From Chondrus crispus (Eukaryota > Rhodophyta > Florideophyceae > Gigartinales > Gigartinaceae), in the NCBI RefSeq assembly GCF_000350225.1, contig NW_005179158.1:893674-957673 (forward strand): a stretch of DNA of 64,000 nucleotides, read 5' to 3'. A program made the translations under genes and the position numbers. Numbering within the stretch: the stretch's first letter is position 1; each line of letters begins with the position of its first letter. The notes under the pieces are model-generated. The model searched no databases. It was given only the letters and a program-made list of their open reading frames with translations, and had not been told where the DNA came from. This document shows positions 28,970 through 37,010 of this stretch, piece after piece.

Positions 28970-31789
28970 CTATTCGAGCCTCGCGCGTTTGGGCGAGTGG
29001 ACGCCCTCGGTCAAACTGTCGGGGCGCCCCGCCATGCTCGCCCCAGAAGACCGGTTGGTGAAACCTGGCGCAGGTGGCATCTCAGCCCTGCGCTTGCGGC
29101 GCCCGGAGAAGACTCGACCGAGCTCGTCAATTGTTGACGCAGCTGTCCGGACGAGGGTCGCACCCTCTGCAGCCTCGCTCTCCAAAATGGAGAGCTGACG
29201 GCGCGCCTCGGCAAGCTCTGCGTCACGTTGGCGCAAGGCGTGGATCCACGAGCGAGCGGCCACGAGCGCATCCGTCACGGTTGAAGGCACCTCGAGGTTC
29301 TCGTACGAACATGCGTACTGTAGAACCGCGAAGGCACCTGCTTCCGCCTCGGGACGAAACCCGGCGGGTGATGTCGGCATGGGCTGGGATGACCCGCCCG
29401 CTGCTGGTCGGGACCGTATCGGACTCTCGCTCGTCGCCGAAGAGGACAAGGCGGCTGGCGAAGGCTCCGCCCCGCCCACGACCGGCGTAAACCGTTTCGG
29501 ATCCTGGTCCTCCCTCGACAAGGGTGAGCGCGCTGGCAGAGGCCCCGCGCTGGCCCAGCGGTCGCGCATGGGCGTGCGCGCTCCGACCCCAAGTCGGGAG
29601 GTCCGCGCAGCCGATGAACTGTCGCTCGGGGAACCCAAATACGGCGCCAACGCCGCCGCCACGCTGTGAACTGGCGGGGGCCGGAGCGGAGGACGGCTAT
29701 CCGGCGAAGGCGGCGGAGTCTCTGTCTTCCAAGACGGAGATTCCGGCCCGGTCACCCCGGCGAGTGGTAACTTGGGAGCCTCACCAGCCCCCAAGGGGGT
29801 CTCGTCGGCAATCTCGACGACCTCCACCGAGCCCAGCGGGAGCGGCGGGGGCCTCTCCATTTCTTCGTCCACCCCCGTGGCCCTGTAGGCCGACCCAAGG
29901 GGGCACGCCTCGACTACCACCGAGGTGGGGGGCTGGGGTAAATTCCGTACGGTCTCCTGCGGGGGAGCGGGACCCATTGAGCCCCACTCACTTCCAAGTC
30001 CGTTGAGGTACGCTACCCCCGGCAGCTCCGCTTGAGCGGGTGTCGCTGTGGGGGCCTCCTCGAGAGGGAGTCCTGGTGACCCCGGTATGACCGACTGGTT
30101 GGGGTCTTCATGAGGACCCTCCGGTTCTTCCTCCCCACGCCGAGGCATGTGAGGGATGACTCCAGTACGGTAATCGTACCAGATAAAGTCTGCGTCGTCC
30201 CTCCACGGCCGGTGAAGGGTGAATTCCAAGAGCTGGTCGGTGTAGTCGGCATCGAATGGGGAACCTTCGACCAACGCGGCTATCCCCACCGATCGGATCA
30301 ATGCAACCAAAGACGGTTGCAGGCGGAACAGCACGCCCGGGCAGGGTTGATGCCGGCGCGCGTCCAGACGCGGGTCGGGACAGCGCGTGAAGAACGGCAT
30401 CCCCTCACACACCGCACGGAGGAAGCAGTGGAGCACGAGAGCTGCCCACTCCGACAGCGTGATGGCACGGACCAGCGCTCGCTGCTGGTTATCCACCGCG
30501 GTCCGAGAGCCCGACAACCACCGTGAGGCGACGTACGCCATCACACTGGGCGTCGGCACGCAGAGGTGCTCGGGCGCCTCAAAATCGGACCAGTCGGTGG
30601 GCAGGTGCGGATAGAGCTTCGACCGCGCTTGGACTGGCAGGGAGAAGAATTCCGTGCAGTGCCAGAGGTGGAAGAAGAAATCCGTACCTCGCCAACGGAG
30701 GCGGCTCTCACGTGCGGCGTCCTCGCCCCACCTGCGACGGTTGGCGACGCTGTACCAACCCCATAGCGGGCGGGGGAAGGCCACCAACCGAGCATGGGGG
30801 ACCGCTTGGTCCGCCCGGCCGAACCGGGCGAGCAACGGCAACAGGGCCTTGTGGTACGCCACTTCCTCGGGGCAGCGGACATACATGATGTCACTCCCCG
30901 GGTCCGCCAAAACCCGACACGGCGAATGGCGCCAGCGGTCGATCCAGGCCTCGCCTTGGGTCCGCTGACCCCCGTGGCGTTTCGCCGACCGGCTGCGGGC
31001 CCCACGTTGAACGGGGATCGCCGCGAAGCGCGCCGCGTCGAGGTACCGATGGGCAAGCCTACTGTATTCCGCGACAGTTAGCGGGGGCTCCGGAGCAGCA
31101 GATGGCCGCCCCGTGCGCCGCCAGCGGTGGTCGAGTTCTTGACCAGGGAACGCGCGGCGGGCCACCTCTCGTAGGCTCATTGATCGATTGGCTCGCACAC
31201 CGCGGTTCCTCCGGGGCCTTCTGATCACCGTTGAACGGTCCGCCCTTTCGAGCGGGTCAGGAGAGGCCGGTGTTACCGTTGCTGCTCTCAACCGACTCAC
31301 CGCTCGGGCGAGCGACAGGAGACGCGGTACGGGGATACTCCGCAGCGGTCTCAGTAGGGGAGAGCGGGGCGGTGTCGCCTCAGCCCTCGACCGTACCGCC
31401 GGCGGATCCACCGCCGGCACCGTCGGGTTATTCACCTGTTCCGACATCGGTGAGATAATAGGGACAGAAGAAGTCGTGGAAGTCGCTCGTACCGTCTGGT
31501 TGGGAAGAGATGTGGTTAGTACGGGTGAGGGTCGATCGCATGGGGGAGCCAGAGTCTTGACCGCATGGGAATCCTCGCCCGACTTATATAGCCGAGCGAA
31601 AGACCGCCGAGCTGTCCGACCGGGGCGCCGGCGCTTGCCCATTACGAAAGGAGTCAACCCGGTGCGGTCGTCGGCCAGGAAGGCGGCAGCAGATACCGAT
31701 AACGGAATAGTCGTGCCAAGCACGGTCGTCGGGACGGCTTGCAGGGGAGATACGGAACCCGAACGGACGGCACGAGGACGTGCCGTCAT
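28970..31789 (-). CDS. Antisense accessory protein of gypsy element 2, unknown function (939 aa)
   Basis: An intact frame lies on the strand opposite gag-pol. Its ATG at 31789 is only 15 bases from the 3' LTR, so its promoter must lie in or antisense to the LTR. The N-terminal 200 residues are basic (GKRRRPGRTARR, a nuclear-targeting-like cluster). Residues of about 270-560 form the region shared with the antisense protein of element 1 (A-L-L-P-L, L-P-T-D-W-S-D-F-E, L-S-E-W, L-Q-P-S-L-V-A-L, A-D-F-I-W-Y-D). A long Pro/Ser/Glu-rich region follows, then a coiled-coil-like LRQRDAELAEARRQL near 880 and GRRKRR. No enzyme motif, signal peptide or membrane segment is evident. A nuclear DNA- or RNA-associated role is only a guess from the basic clusters. 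Confidence 0.8.
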   Translation of the reverse strand: MTARPRAVRSGSVSPLQAVPTTVLGTTIPLSVSAAAFLADDRTGLTPFVMGKRRRPGRTARRSFARLYKSGEDSHAVKTLAPPCDRPSPVLTTSLPNQTVRATSTTSSVPIISPMSEQVNNPTVPAVDPPAVRSRAEATPPRSPLLRPLRSIPVPRLLSLARAVSRLRAATVTPASPDPLERADRSTVIRRPRRNRGVRANRSMSLREVARRAFPGQELDHRWRRTGRPSAAPEPPLTVAEYSRLAHRYLDAARFAAIPVQRGARSRSAKRHGGQRTQGEAWIDRWRHSPCRVLADPGSDIMYVRCPEEVAYHKALLPLLARFGRADQAVPHARLVAFPRPLWGWYSVANRRRWGEDAARESRLRWRGTDFFFHLWHCTEFFSLPVQARSKLYPHLPTDWSDFEAPEHLCVPTPSVMAYVASRWLSGSRTAVDNQQRALVRAITLSEWAALVLHCFLRAVCEGMPFFTRCPDPRLDARRHQPCPGVLFRLQPSLVALIRSVGIAALVEGSPFDADYTDQLLEFTLHRPWRDDADFIWYDYRTGVIPHMPRRGEEEPEGPHEDPNQSVIPGSPGLPLEEAPTATPAQAELPGVAYLNGLGSEWGSMGPAPPQETVRNLPQPPTSVVVEACPLGSAYRATGVDEEMERPPPLPLGSVEVVEIADETPLGAGEAPKLPLAGVTGPESPSWKTETPPPSPDSRPPLRPPPVHSVAAALAPYLGSPSDSSSAARTSRLGVGARTPMRDRWASAGPLPARSPLSREDQDPKRFTPVVGGAEPSPAALSSSATSESPIRSRPAAGGSSQPMPTSPAGFRPEAEAGAFAVLQYACSYENLEVPSTVTDALVAARSWIHALRQRDAELAEARRQLSILESEAAEGATLVRTAASTIDELGRVFSGRRKRRAEMPPAPGFTNRSSGASMAGRPDSLTEGVHSPKRARLE

Positions 31790-31792
31790 TTA

Positions 31793-31804
31793 AGAAGGGG
31801 GGTT
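31793..31804 (+). other. Polypurine tract of element 2
   Basis: AAGAAGGGGGG followed by two T residues lies directly before the 3' LTR, the normal site of plus-strand priming. It also forms the 5' leader of the antisense gene. Confidence 0.8.
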
Positions 31805-32404
31805 TGTGGTACAATTGCCAAGTGGCGCTACTGCACTAGGCGGGCGCCCGAGGCCTCGCCAAGTACAGTAGTAAGATGTTAACCGATACGGTACATACGT
31901 GGCCAGCACGTGTAGATGTGGCCACGTGGGAGTCCACGTGTAGTTAGTGGCACCAGCTAGTGCAGGTGTACACGTGGTGCGCGACCGATCGGTGGGTTAG
32001 TACAGTAGTCATTTTTAGTTACCGTAAGCTACAGTAAGCTGGCTACAGTATGTACAGCTACTGTAGTCCGTCCGGTGCCACCGCCCTACTAGGGGGTATA
32101 AGATAGGGGGGCACCGGGCTGGAGGTAAACCGAGGCAAGCACGCCTCCCCTTACTTCCTACCCTAGTCCTTTACCGTACGGTTAAGTAAGTCCCGCAGGT
32201 TTCCAGCTCGCCACCGGTCGTACTGCTCTACACCCCAGTACGACTGCGCGTGTCCAGTGCGGTGTACCTCCCTTGTCCTGTGCTTCCTACCGTTCCGGAT
32301 TATTCTACCTGACGCTCCAGTGTAGCGGTCCCCGAAGCTCCCTCATTTTAGGTACAGCCTGTCCTTTTCCGTTTACGGTTTAGCGTCCCTACGGTTGTAC
32401 CACA
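31805..32404 (+). repeat. 3' LTR of element 2
   Basis: It is 600 bp long, starts TGTGGTACAA and ends TTGTACCACA, and is almost identical to 19786-20385. It is followed by the target duplication ACAAC (32405-32409) and the rest of the pogo-like transposase gene. Confidence 0.95.
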
Positions 32405-32673
32405 ACAACCATGTTTTCTTCATTTGGACTGAGTATTGTCCGCCTACCAGGTCTATTTTGCTCTGTTTCCAACCTCGACAGCAGTACAGCATGCCCAATT
32501 TTCTTGAGCTCCAATTTAAGAATTCCAACCAACGACTTGCTGAGACCTGTTATGGCAGCCGTTTCGCGTATTGATTTGCTGCTTTTCAACAGTTCCACTG
32601 CCTTCCGTCGAGATTCGATGGTTACAATACGTTCATTAGATCGCTTGCTGTTGTCTCGAGTCCGCTTTTTCAT
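32405..32673 (-). pseudogene. Pogo-like transposase, N-terminal DNA-binding part
   Basis: The ATG at 32673 begins a basic N-terminus (KKRTRDNSKRSNERIV) followed by a psq/CENP-B-type helix-turn-helix (RRKAVELLKSSKSIRETAAITGLSKS). The frame is cut by element 2 at N-M-V-V and continues on the far side at 19784. Confidence 0.8.
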
Positions 32674-33701
32674 GGAACGGGGTATGGTAAAGGTATTGGA
32701 GCCTGGAGAATGGTCTCGAAGTTGGGAATGGACGAAGATCGGCGCTCGGACTTTTTAGGATAGTGTGGCTCTGAGTTGGGCGGGACAATTCAAATGTGCT
32801 CTGGATGATTCTATAGGCTGTTCCCAGACTGCTGACCTGTAGAGGACTGCTATTTCTTCCTCTAGCGATGGACTGTGCCAATCCAAAGTTGATGTCCATA
32901 ATTGGACCATGTCCAAAATTGACCCAGTGAGAAGGGTGGGTAGGTCGCCGCGGACGCGAGAGATATCACAAATTTTTGACATGAAGAAATCGCCCCAAAG
33001 ATCGAACAAACCAAAAAAGTGACGAAAACAGACAACGTATGAATGAAAATCGACTGCTACGTCACTAGTTTATGGAATTTGCGAACGGAAAGAAGCACTG
33101 AACAGCCTCTGAAGCCTCATTGCCTTCTTCATCCAGGTGCGCCTGTGTGCAACTGCACGTCTCTCTTCGATCGAACGAACGCTCACTTTGAATGCGTCTA
33201 CAGACAGTCCTGCCATCCAAGCCCTTCGACGCAGCGCTGCGTAACGACGGCGGTCAACTTCCGCTTTGCATTTGGCATTCCGCAGGGCACGCTCTACAGT
33301 TAAACGGTTTGCTTTCTCCTCTTCAAACACTTTCTTTGACACATCCCGAGCTCGCTTGCCCTGTACCAGCGCCAGAGCATTGGTAGAGATCAGTACAAGG
33401 CCTTCTGTAGTATCTAAATAGCCAGAATGTAAAATCTTTGCGTTCTTCGTGACAAGAATTTGAATAGCAGCTCAAGTTTGTCCGCCCTGTCTTTGATTTT
33501 GTTGACAGTGGGGTAGAAGACATCTCCGAAACTAATTGACATATTTGTTTTTAAATTGATCCACGTCGTTTACCGCATGGAGACGTGATAGCTAGATGAT
33601 AGGTCTTTTGCGGACATGGGCCCGAAAAATGACACTTTTTTCCAATAATATTGGTGTTTTGAACATTAGGACACTGTTCAAGAATTGGGGCGCCCCCCCT
33701 T
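32674..33701 (-). pseudogene. 5' region of the pogo-like element with a second transposase C-terminal remnant
   Basis: Minus-strand frame 33070-33530 encodes a stretch reading ALALVQGKRARDVSKKVFEE and then an Arg/Lys/Glu-rich helix, similar in kind to the tail of CENP-B-type transposases. At 32990 the sequence CGCCCCAAAGATCGAACAAA resembles the left inverted repeat in direct orientation. Together they suggest a small degraded second pogo copy (about 32988-33701) fused to the first. The evidence is suggestive only. Confidence 0.35.
33674..33701 (-). repeat. Right terminal inverted repeat of the pogo-like element
   Basis: GTTCAAGAATTGGGGCGCCC and the following CCCCTT end at 33701 and are followed by TA (33702-33703). 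It pairs with 17765-17792. Confidence 0.75.
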
Positions 33702-34267
33702 TACACTCTACGGGTAGCGTGCACAGAGACGCATACAGTATCCGTTTTGTTGTCAAGTGATGATCACGCTGTGCCCACCTCTGCGCTTTCTGTATCATAC
33801 TGTATCTTGTTTCTAAATTTGGTCTCTTCTCTTACCGGTTTGAAGCGCTCTTTTGGCTTCTTTCCCACGGCATACTTTCCGGCACCTGTCTTTCTACCCG
33901 AAGGATACTCTTCCAAAGATACAGAACAGATATGGCTTGTGCCAGCACTGCCGCACTTATTGGTTTCAAAAATGGTGCAGTACTTCAGCGACAGAGGGGC
34001 GATGTTCTTCGTTGCTGCATCCGGAATGCAGAAAACAGGCAAGACGTCATGATTCTGTTTCTGGTCATCTCGTGGTCTTGGGCATATCCTTGCAACTCAT
34101 ATTCCCACACTTAGTCAGCCATAAAAACCGCTGCATAGTTCATCCTACTGCTGAGAAACCACGCCCGCACTTCCATTCTCCAAAGCGTCAGCAAACCCAT
34201 TACTGTTTACTCATACGGTCCAGCTTTTTGCTCCTTCGCACCTTCCTGCCTCAACCCTCAACTCTAA
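33702..34267. other. Intergenic stretch, no gene recognised
   Basis: Between the right end of the pogo-like element and the hemerythrin-like gene I see only short random frames. The stretch probably holds the promoter of the downstream gene, but no clear motif is visible. Confidence 0.5.
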
Positions 34268-35098
34268 ATGGATTCTACTGTTTGGTTTCAAAATGGCCTG
34301 CTCCACAAGAAGCGTTCCGATCTTCAGGCAATGTGTACATCTCAGCCAGTCCTCAAGTTTCGACCCTTCTTCATGGACAACTCCTGGGTCACAGACCCAT
34401 TCGTTCTGTTTCAGAACAGCATCCGCCATGAAGTTCAGGATCTATACGTTATGCTTCGAAAAGCGGCTTTCCGTATCGACACTTTCAAAACGTCTCACGC
34501 TATCGCTCTTCAAAAGTGGCTTGTTGATTTCAGCCAGATCGTCTCGCTCTACTTTTTCGTTCAAGAAAGCGTGATTTATCCGCAAATTCTCTCTCGCATT
34601 GACAGCGACGACCGCACATTGATCATCGAATTGCGCAAAAAGACACAGCCACTCATCGATGAGTTGTTAGAGATTCACAAAGGGTCCCTCACCTTTGTTT
34701 CCGCATGTCAGGGTCGGGATGACGAAAAACTGCTCAACTTTGATACTGCTTCTCTATATCTGGCTCTACAACAGTTATCCAAGCAGGTGTTCAGGTGCGT
34801 AGCTGAGCTAGAGATCTTCTTCACCTGGGAACTGGACCACGTTGCGCCAGAAATAAGGAGCTGTATGAACAGGAAAGAATCAAGGGCTCTGCAAAGAAAC
34901 GCTATCATGAAAATCTTAAGCCAACGTGTAGGGGAGGATTTGTTGGGAGCCTACTCTCACTGGGTCCCGTCGGAGGTCAAAGAACTGTACTTTGCTAGCG
35001 TCGATCGTTTCAAGTTAATTCGTCTGCGGGGCAAAGAGAAAAAGTGGATGCGGACGCACAAGTCCCTGCAAAAGACCTTGGCGTCACGGACTTTGTAG
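34268..35098 (+). CDS. Hemerythrin/HHE-fold-like protein (276 aa)
   Basis: A single intact ATG frame. Residues of about 45-110 have the pattern of the first helices of a hemerythrin HHE domain: FQNSIRHEVQDLY with one His, then LYFFVQESVIYPQIL in the place of the usual H-x-x-x-E-x-x-x-F-P helix. Residues of about 150-210 (LYLALQQLSKQVF, then ELEIFFTWELDHVAPEI) match the second helix pair, with a later His-Val-Ala-Pro. Several metal-binding His are replaced by Tyr or Phe, so iron binding may be lost. The C-terminus (RLRGKEKKWMRTHK) is basic. No transit peptide is obvious. The fold call is from pattern only. Confidence 0.5.
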   Translation: MDSTVWFQNGLLHKKRSDLQAMCTSQPVLKFRPFFMDNSWVTDPFVLFQNSIRHEVQDLYVMLRKAAFRIDTFKTSHAIALQKWLVDFSQIVSLYFFVQESVIYPQILSRIDSDDRTLIIELRKKTQPLIDELLEIHKGSLTFVSACQGRDDEKLLNFDTASLYLALQQLSKQVFRCVAELEIFFTWELDHVAPEIRSCMNRKESRALQRNAIMKILSQRVGEDLLGAYSHWVPSEVKELYFASVDRFKLIRLRGKEKKWMRTHKSLQKTLASRTL

Positions 35099-35677
35099 GC
35101 CTAGCTAGTAGTTTGGACCTGATTCCTTTATTTTCCGACTAACTTCTTCCTTGGAAGTATAATTACCACAACTGTACACTACTAAAAGAATCTTACACTA
35201 TTACTTTTCTAAAACAACAATTTGCATGCAGTTGGACATCATCGACCCCCAAGGAGCGATTTACACCCGCATCGGACGTAATGGCTCTGTTGCGTGAAGC
35301 CCACTGGAAGCCAGCCGCGACGTGCGCTTCGCACAAACGAGGCTGAGATATACAGAGTATCTCCTCAATAGTGCAGTTATGAGTAGTGCAAACCGTCAAT
35401 AGTGCAGGTCAAAACGCTTGTCACGACTTTCGACACGTGTATGCATCTCAAAAAAGCAAAGCGTGCATTGCTGCGTGCGTGCAAGTAAAACCACTTCGTA
35501 TACTGTAAGTGATTTGCGAGATCCTCTCTGGAGTACAGTGTAATGCAATACGCCAATAGTGCAGTATTCTACCGCGTGGCACGGCACTGCACTATTGAGC
35601 GGTATGGACTGTACGAGATACGCGATGGTTGTTGATTGGTGAAAAAAATGAACATCAAAAACAATATCGCGAAGACG
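35099..35677. other. Intergenic stretch with a small inverted-repeat element
   Basis: No gene is supported. The motif CAATAGTGCA occurs several times; two inverted copies bound the element listed at 35364-35599. Confidence 0.5.
35364..35599. mobile_element. Candidate MITE (236 bp)
   Basis: CTCAATAGTGCAG at 35364-35376 and its exact inverse CTGCACTATTGAG at 35587-35599 form 13-bp terminal inverted repeats. Further CAATAGTGCA copies lie near each end. There is no coding capacity. A clear target duplication is not visible. Confidence 0.4.
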
Positions 35678-35794
35678 TCCCCCAGGCGAGGCTTGAACTC
35701 GCAACCTTTGGCTCATAAGACCAATGCTCTGCGACCCGCGTCGACACGCTGATTGTCGAAAGCTAACAAAAAGAACCGATTGAGCTACAGGGGG
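35678..35794 (-). tRNA. tRNA-Ile(UAU) with a 43-nt intron in the D-loop
   Basis: Read on the minus strand, 7-bp acceptor strands CCCCCTG and CTGGGGG pair with one T-T mismatch. The D-stem is GCTC/GAGC, the anticodon stem TTGGT/GCCAA has loop CTTATGA (anticodon TAT at 35715-35717), the T-arm is GCGAG-TTCAAGC-CTCGC and the discriminator is A. The D-loop is interrupted after AATCGGTT by 43 extra bases (35731-35773); removing them gives a normal 74-nt tRNA. A T-run downstream (near 35660) can end Pol III transcription. D-loop introns are known from red algal nuclear tRNAs. Amino-acid identity rests on the anticodon alone. Confidence 0.8.
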
Positions 35795-35876
35795 GACGGA
35801 CCACACTTGCGCTAGCTATGAGTGAAATCACCTTGATTATAAACGCAGCTATTACTTGGTTTCGTAATTATCCTAT

Positions 35877-36150
35877 ACGGCGCCGTAAAAAAAAATTACC
35901 CCCCCCTACGGCGCCGTATGAATAAAATTACGCGCCCGGCGCCATATCAGCACCCAACAACGCCTCAGCTTTGCTATATGGTCCAGTGCTGCCGCCGCTA
36001 TCCTCTCTCGCCTACCGACACACGCCGCGGACATCTCATACCCAATAGAAGTATAATTCACCTTCATATCTGCTAGTGTCTCTGTAAGCGCACCCCTCAT
36101 GCATTGATAAAATTACCCCCCCGCGCCGTATCAGCCCCCCCTAGAATTGA
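35877..36150 (+). mobile_element. Cluster of LINE 3' tails and a 5'-truncated LINE fragment
   Basis: 35953-36115 matches the last 160 bases of LINE copy C (53750-53910): the end of ORF2 (AGCTTTGCTATATGGTCCAG), the GAAGTATAATTCACCTTCAT segment and the GCATTGATAAAATTACCC tail. Two further tail-like pieces (AAAAAAAATTACCCC near 35888 and GAATAAAATTACGC near 35921) lie just before it. Each tail adjoins a copy of the palindrome CGGCGCCG or a close variant (35878, 35912, 35940, 36120). It lies 83-320 bases upstream of the tRNA-Ile gene. Confidence 0.75.
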
Positions 36151-36244
36151 ATTCACCGCCGGCGACGTATGTAATAGCATCCGCCGTAAATAGCATATGT
36201 GAAAAGAGTTCTGAAGAGTGCAGTCACTGTAGTGCCATTTCCAG

Positions 36245-36721
36245 TCAAATCAGGAAACGTACTCGTCGCGCGGATTCGAAAGAGCCAGGCCTGCCAAACA
36301 GTTTGTAGCCTGCCGGACACATTACAGATATCAGCTTGGATTCAGTTTCCCAGACACCTGCAAAGTAATCAGGGTAGAAGATGTCTTCCTCAAATAGCCT
36401 TGCTTTAGGCCGAGGGGGAGCCTTTTGGGCCAAATTTTCGGGAGCCGCAAACGGCGACTGGAGCGCACCTGCCGATGACGGTTTAACAAATTCCGTTGTT
36501 AGGGCCGCATTGAGGAGCAGAGCCCGAGCGAAGTGCCTCCTAGAGAGCTGATCTGACATGCATGCACAACCGCTCGAATGTCCTTTTGCCGGACATAATT
36601 GCTTGCGACCACATAGTTTTGTCCAGGCGTGTTTGCCATGCCTAAAACTTGTCTGTCGTTCGGCCACATTTGCAGCACCTGTGACAAATGCTGCTGTTCG
36701 CTCATCAACGATTCCTAGCAT
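36245..36721 (-). pseudogene. DUF6816-like putative thylakoid-lumen protein, C-terminally truncated
   Basis: The ATG frame encodes 158 residues. Residue 55 onward reads MSDQLSRRHFARALLLNAAL, a twin-arginine motif followed by a hydrophobic stretch, as in Tat-dependent lumen transit peptides; the 54 residues before it could target the plastid. The mature part (FYPDYFAGVWETESKLISVM, CPAGYKLFGRPGSFESARR) resembles the N-terminal half of the DUF6816 family of cyanobacteria and plastids. In that family the domain continues for about 100 more residues. Here it stops after a few unrelated residues, about 130 bases from a LINE fragment. It is either truncated or has a downstream exon I cannot find. 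Confidence 0.5.
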
Positions 36722-37010
36722 ATCGAGTTGTGATCCAGGGACCAGGGTGAGGACCAGTTAGTGAAGTGAGCTCAACTTGCGATAGGGCATATTTTTAAAA
36801 AAAGCCGTAGCAGAAAATTAGTGAGTGCGTGAAATACCGCTGCTTAACGAAATGCGTTCAATTTACATCTGGATGTGAGCAAACAAAATGTCGCAGCACT
36901 GTGGTCTGAGTTGGTGAGTGTTAAACGCAAGGGTGAAATTGCAGAGGACAACAACTTTTCCCACACTCCTCGCGCTAGCAAAGGAAAGCGCACTCCATCC
37001 AACGTATTTT

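Larger units (their letters stand above)
19786..32404 (+). mobile_element. Complete Ty3/gypsy chromodomain retrotransposon, element 2 (12,619 bp)
   Basis: The element has two 600-bp LTRs with about three differences, a 5-bp target duplication, a primer-binding site, gag, pol with one in-frame stop, a 1.8-kb repeat-rich spacer, a 939-residue antisense gene and a polypurine tract. It sits inside the transposase gene of a pogo-like transposon: removing the element and one ACAAC copy restores the frame reading NMVVAQIK. LTR similarity implies a recent insertion. Confidence 0.95.
17765..33701 (-). mobile_element. Pogo/Tigger-like DDE transposon, split by element 2
   Basis: Terminal inverted repeats AAGGGGGGCGCCCC (17765 onward) and GGGGCGCCCCCCCTT (ending 33701) are flanked by the dinucleotide TA on both sides (17763-17764 and 33702-33703), the target duplication of Tc1/mariner/pogo elements. 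The transposase lies on the minus strand in two parts separated by the inserted gypsy element. Without that insertion the transposon is about 3.3 kb. A perfect 28-bp subterminal inverted repeat (17922-17949 and 32910-32937) lies inside it. Confidence 0.75.

Noticed and set aside
28970..31789. Antisense gene as a retroviral-type envelope
   Set aside because: There is no signal peptide, no membrane anchor and no cysteine-rich ectodomain, and the orientation is opposite to gag-pol.
31188..31793. Plus-strand 201-residue frame opposite the antisense gene
   Set aside because: It lies antisense to the conserved 939-residue frame, starts without context and shows no domain.
35906..36100. Minus-strand 64-residue frame upstream of tRNA-Ile
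   Set aside because: It is the reverse strand of the LINE ORF2 end; the same frame appears opposite copy C at 53753-54118.
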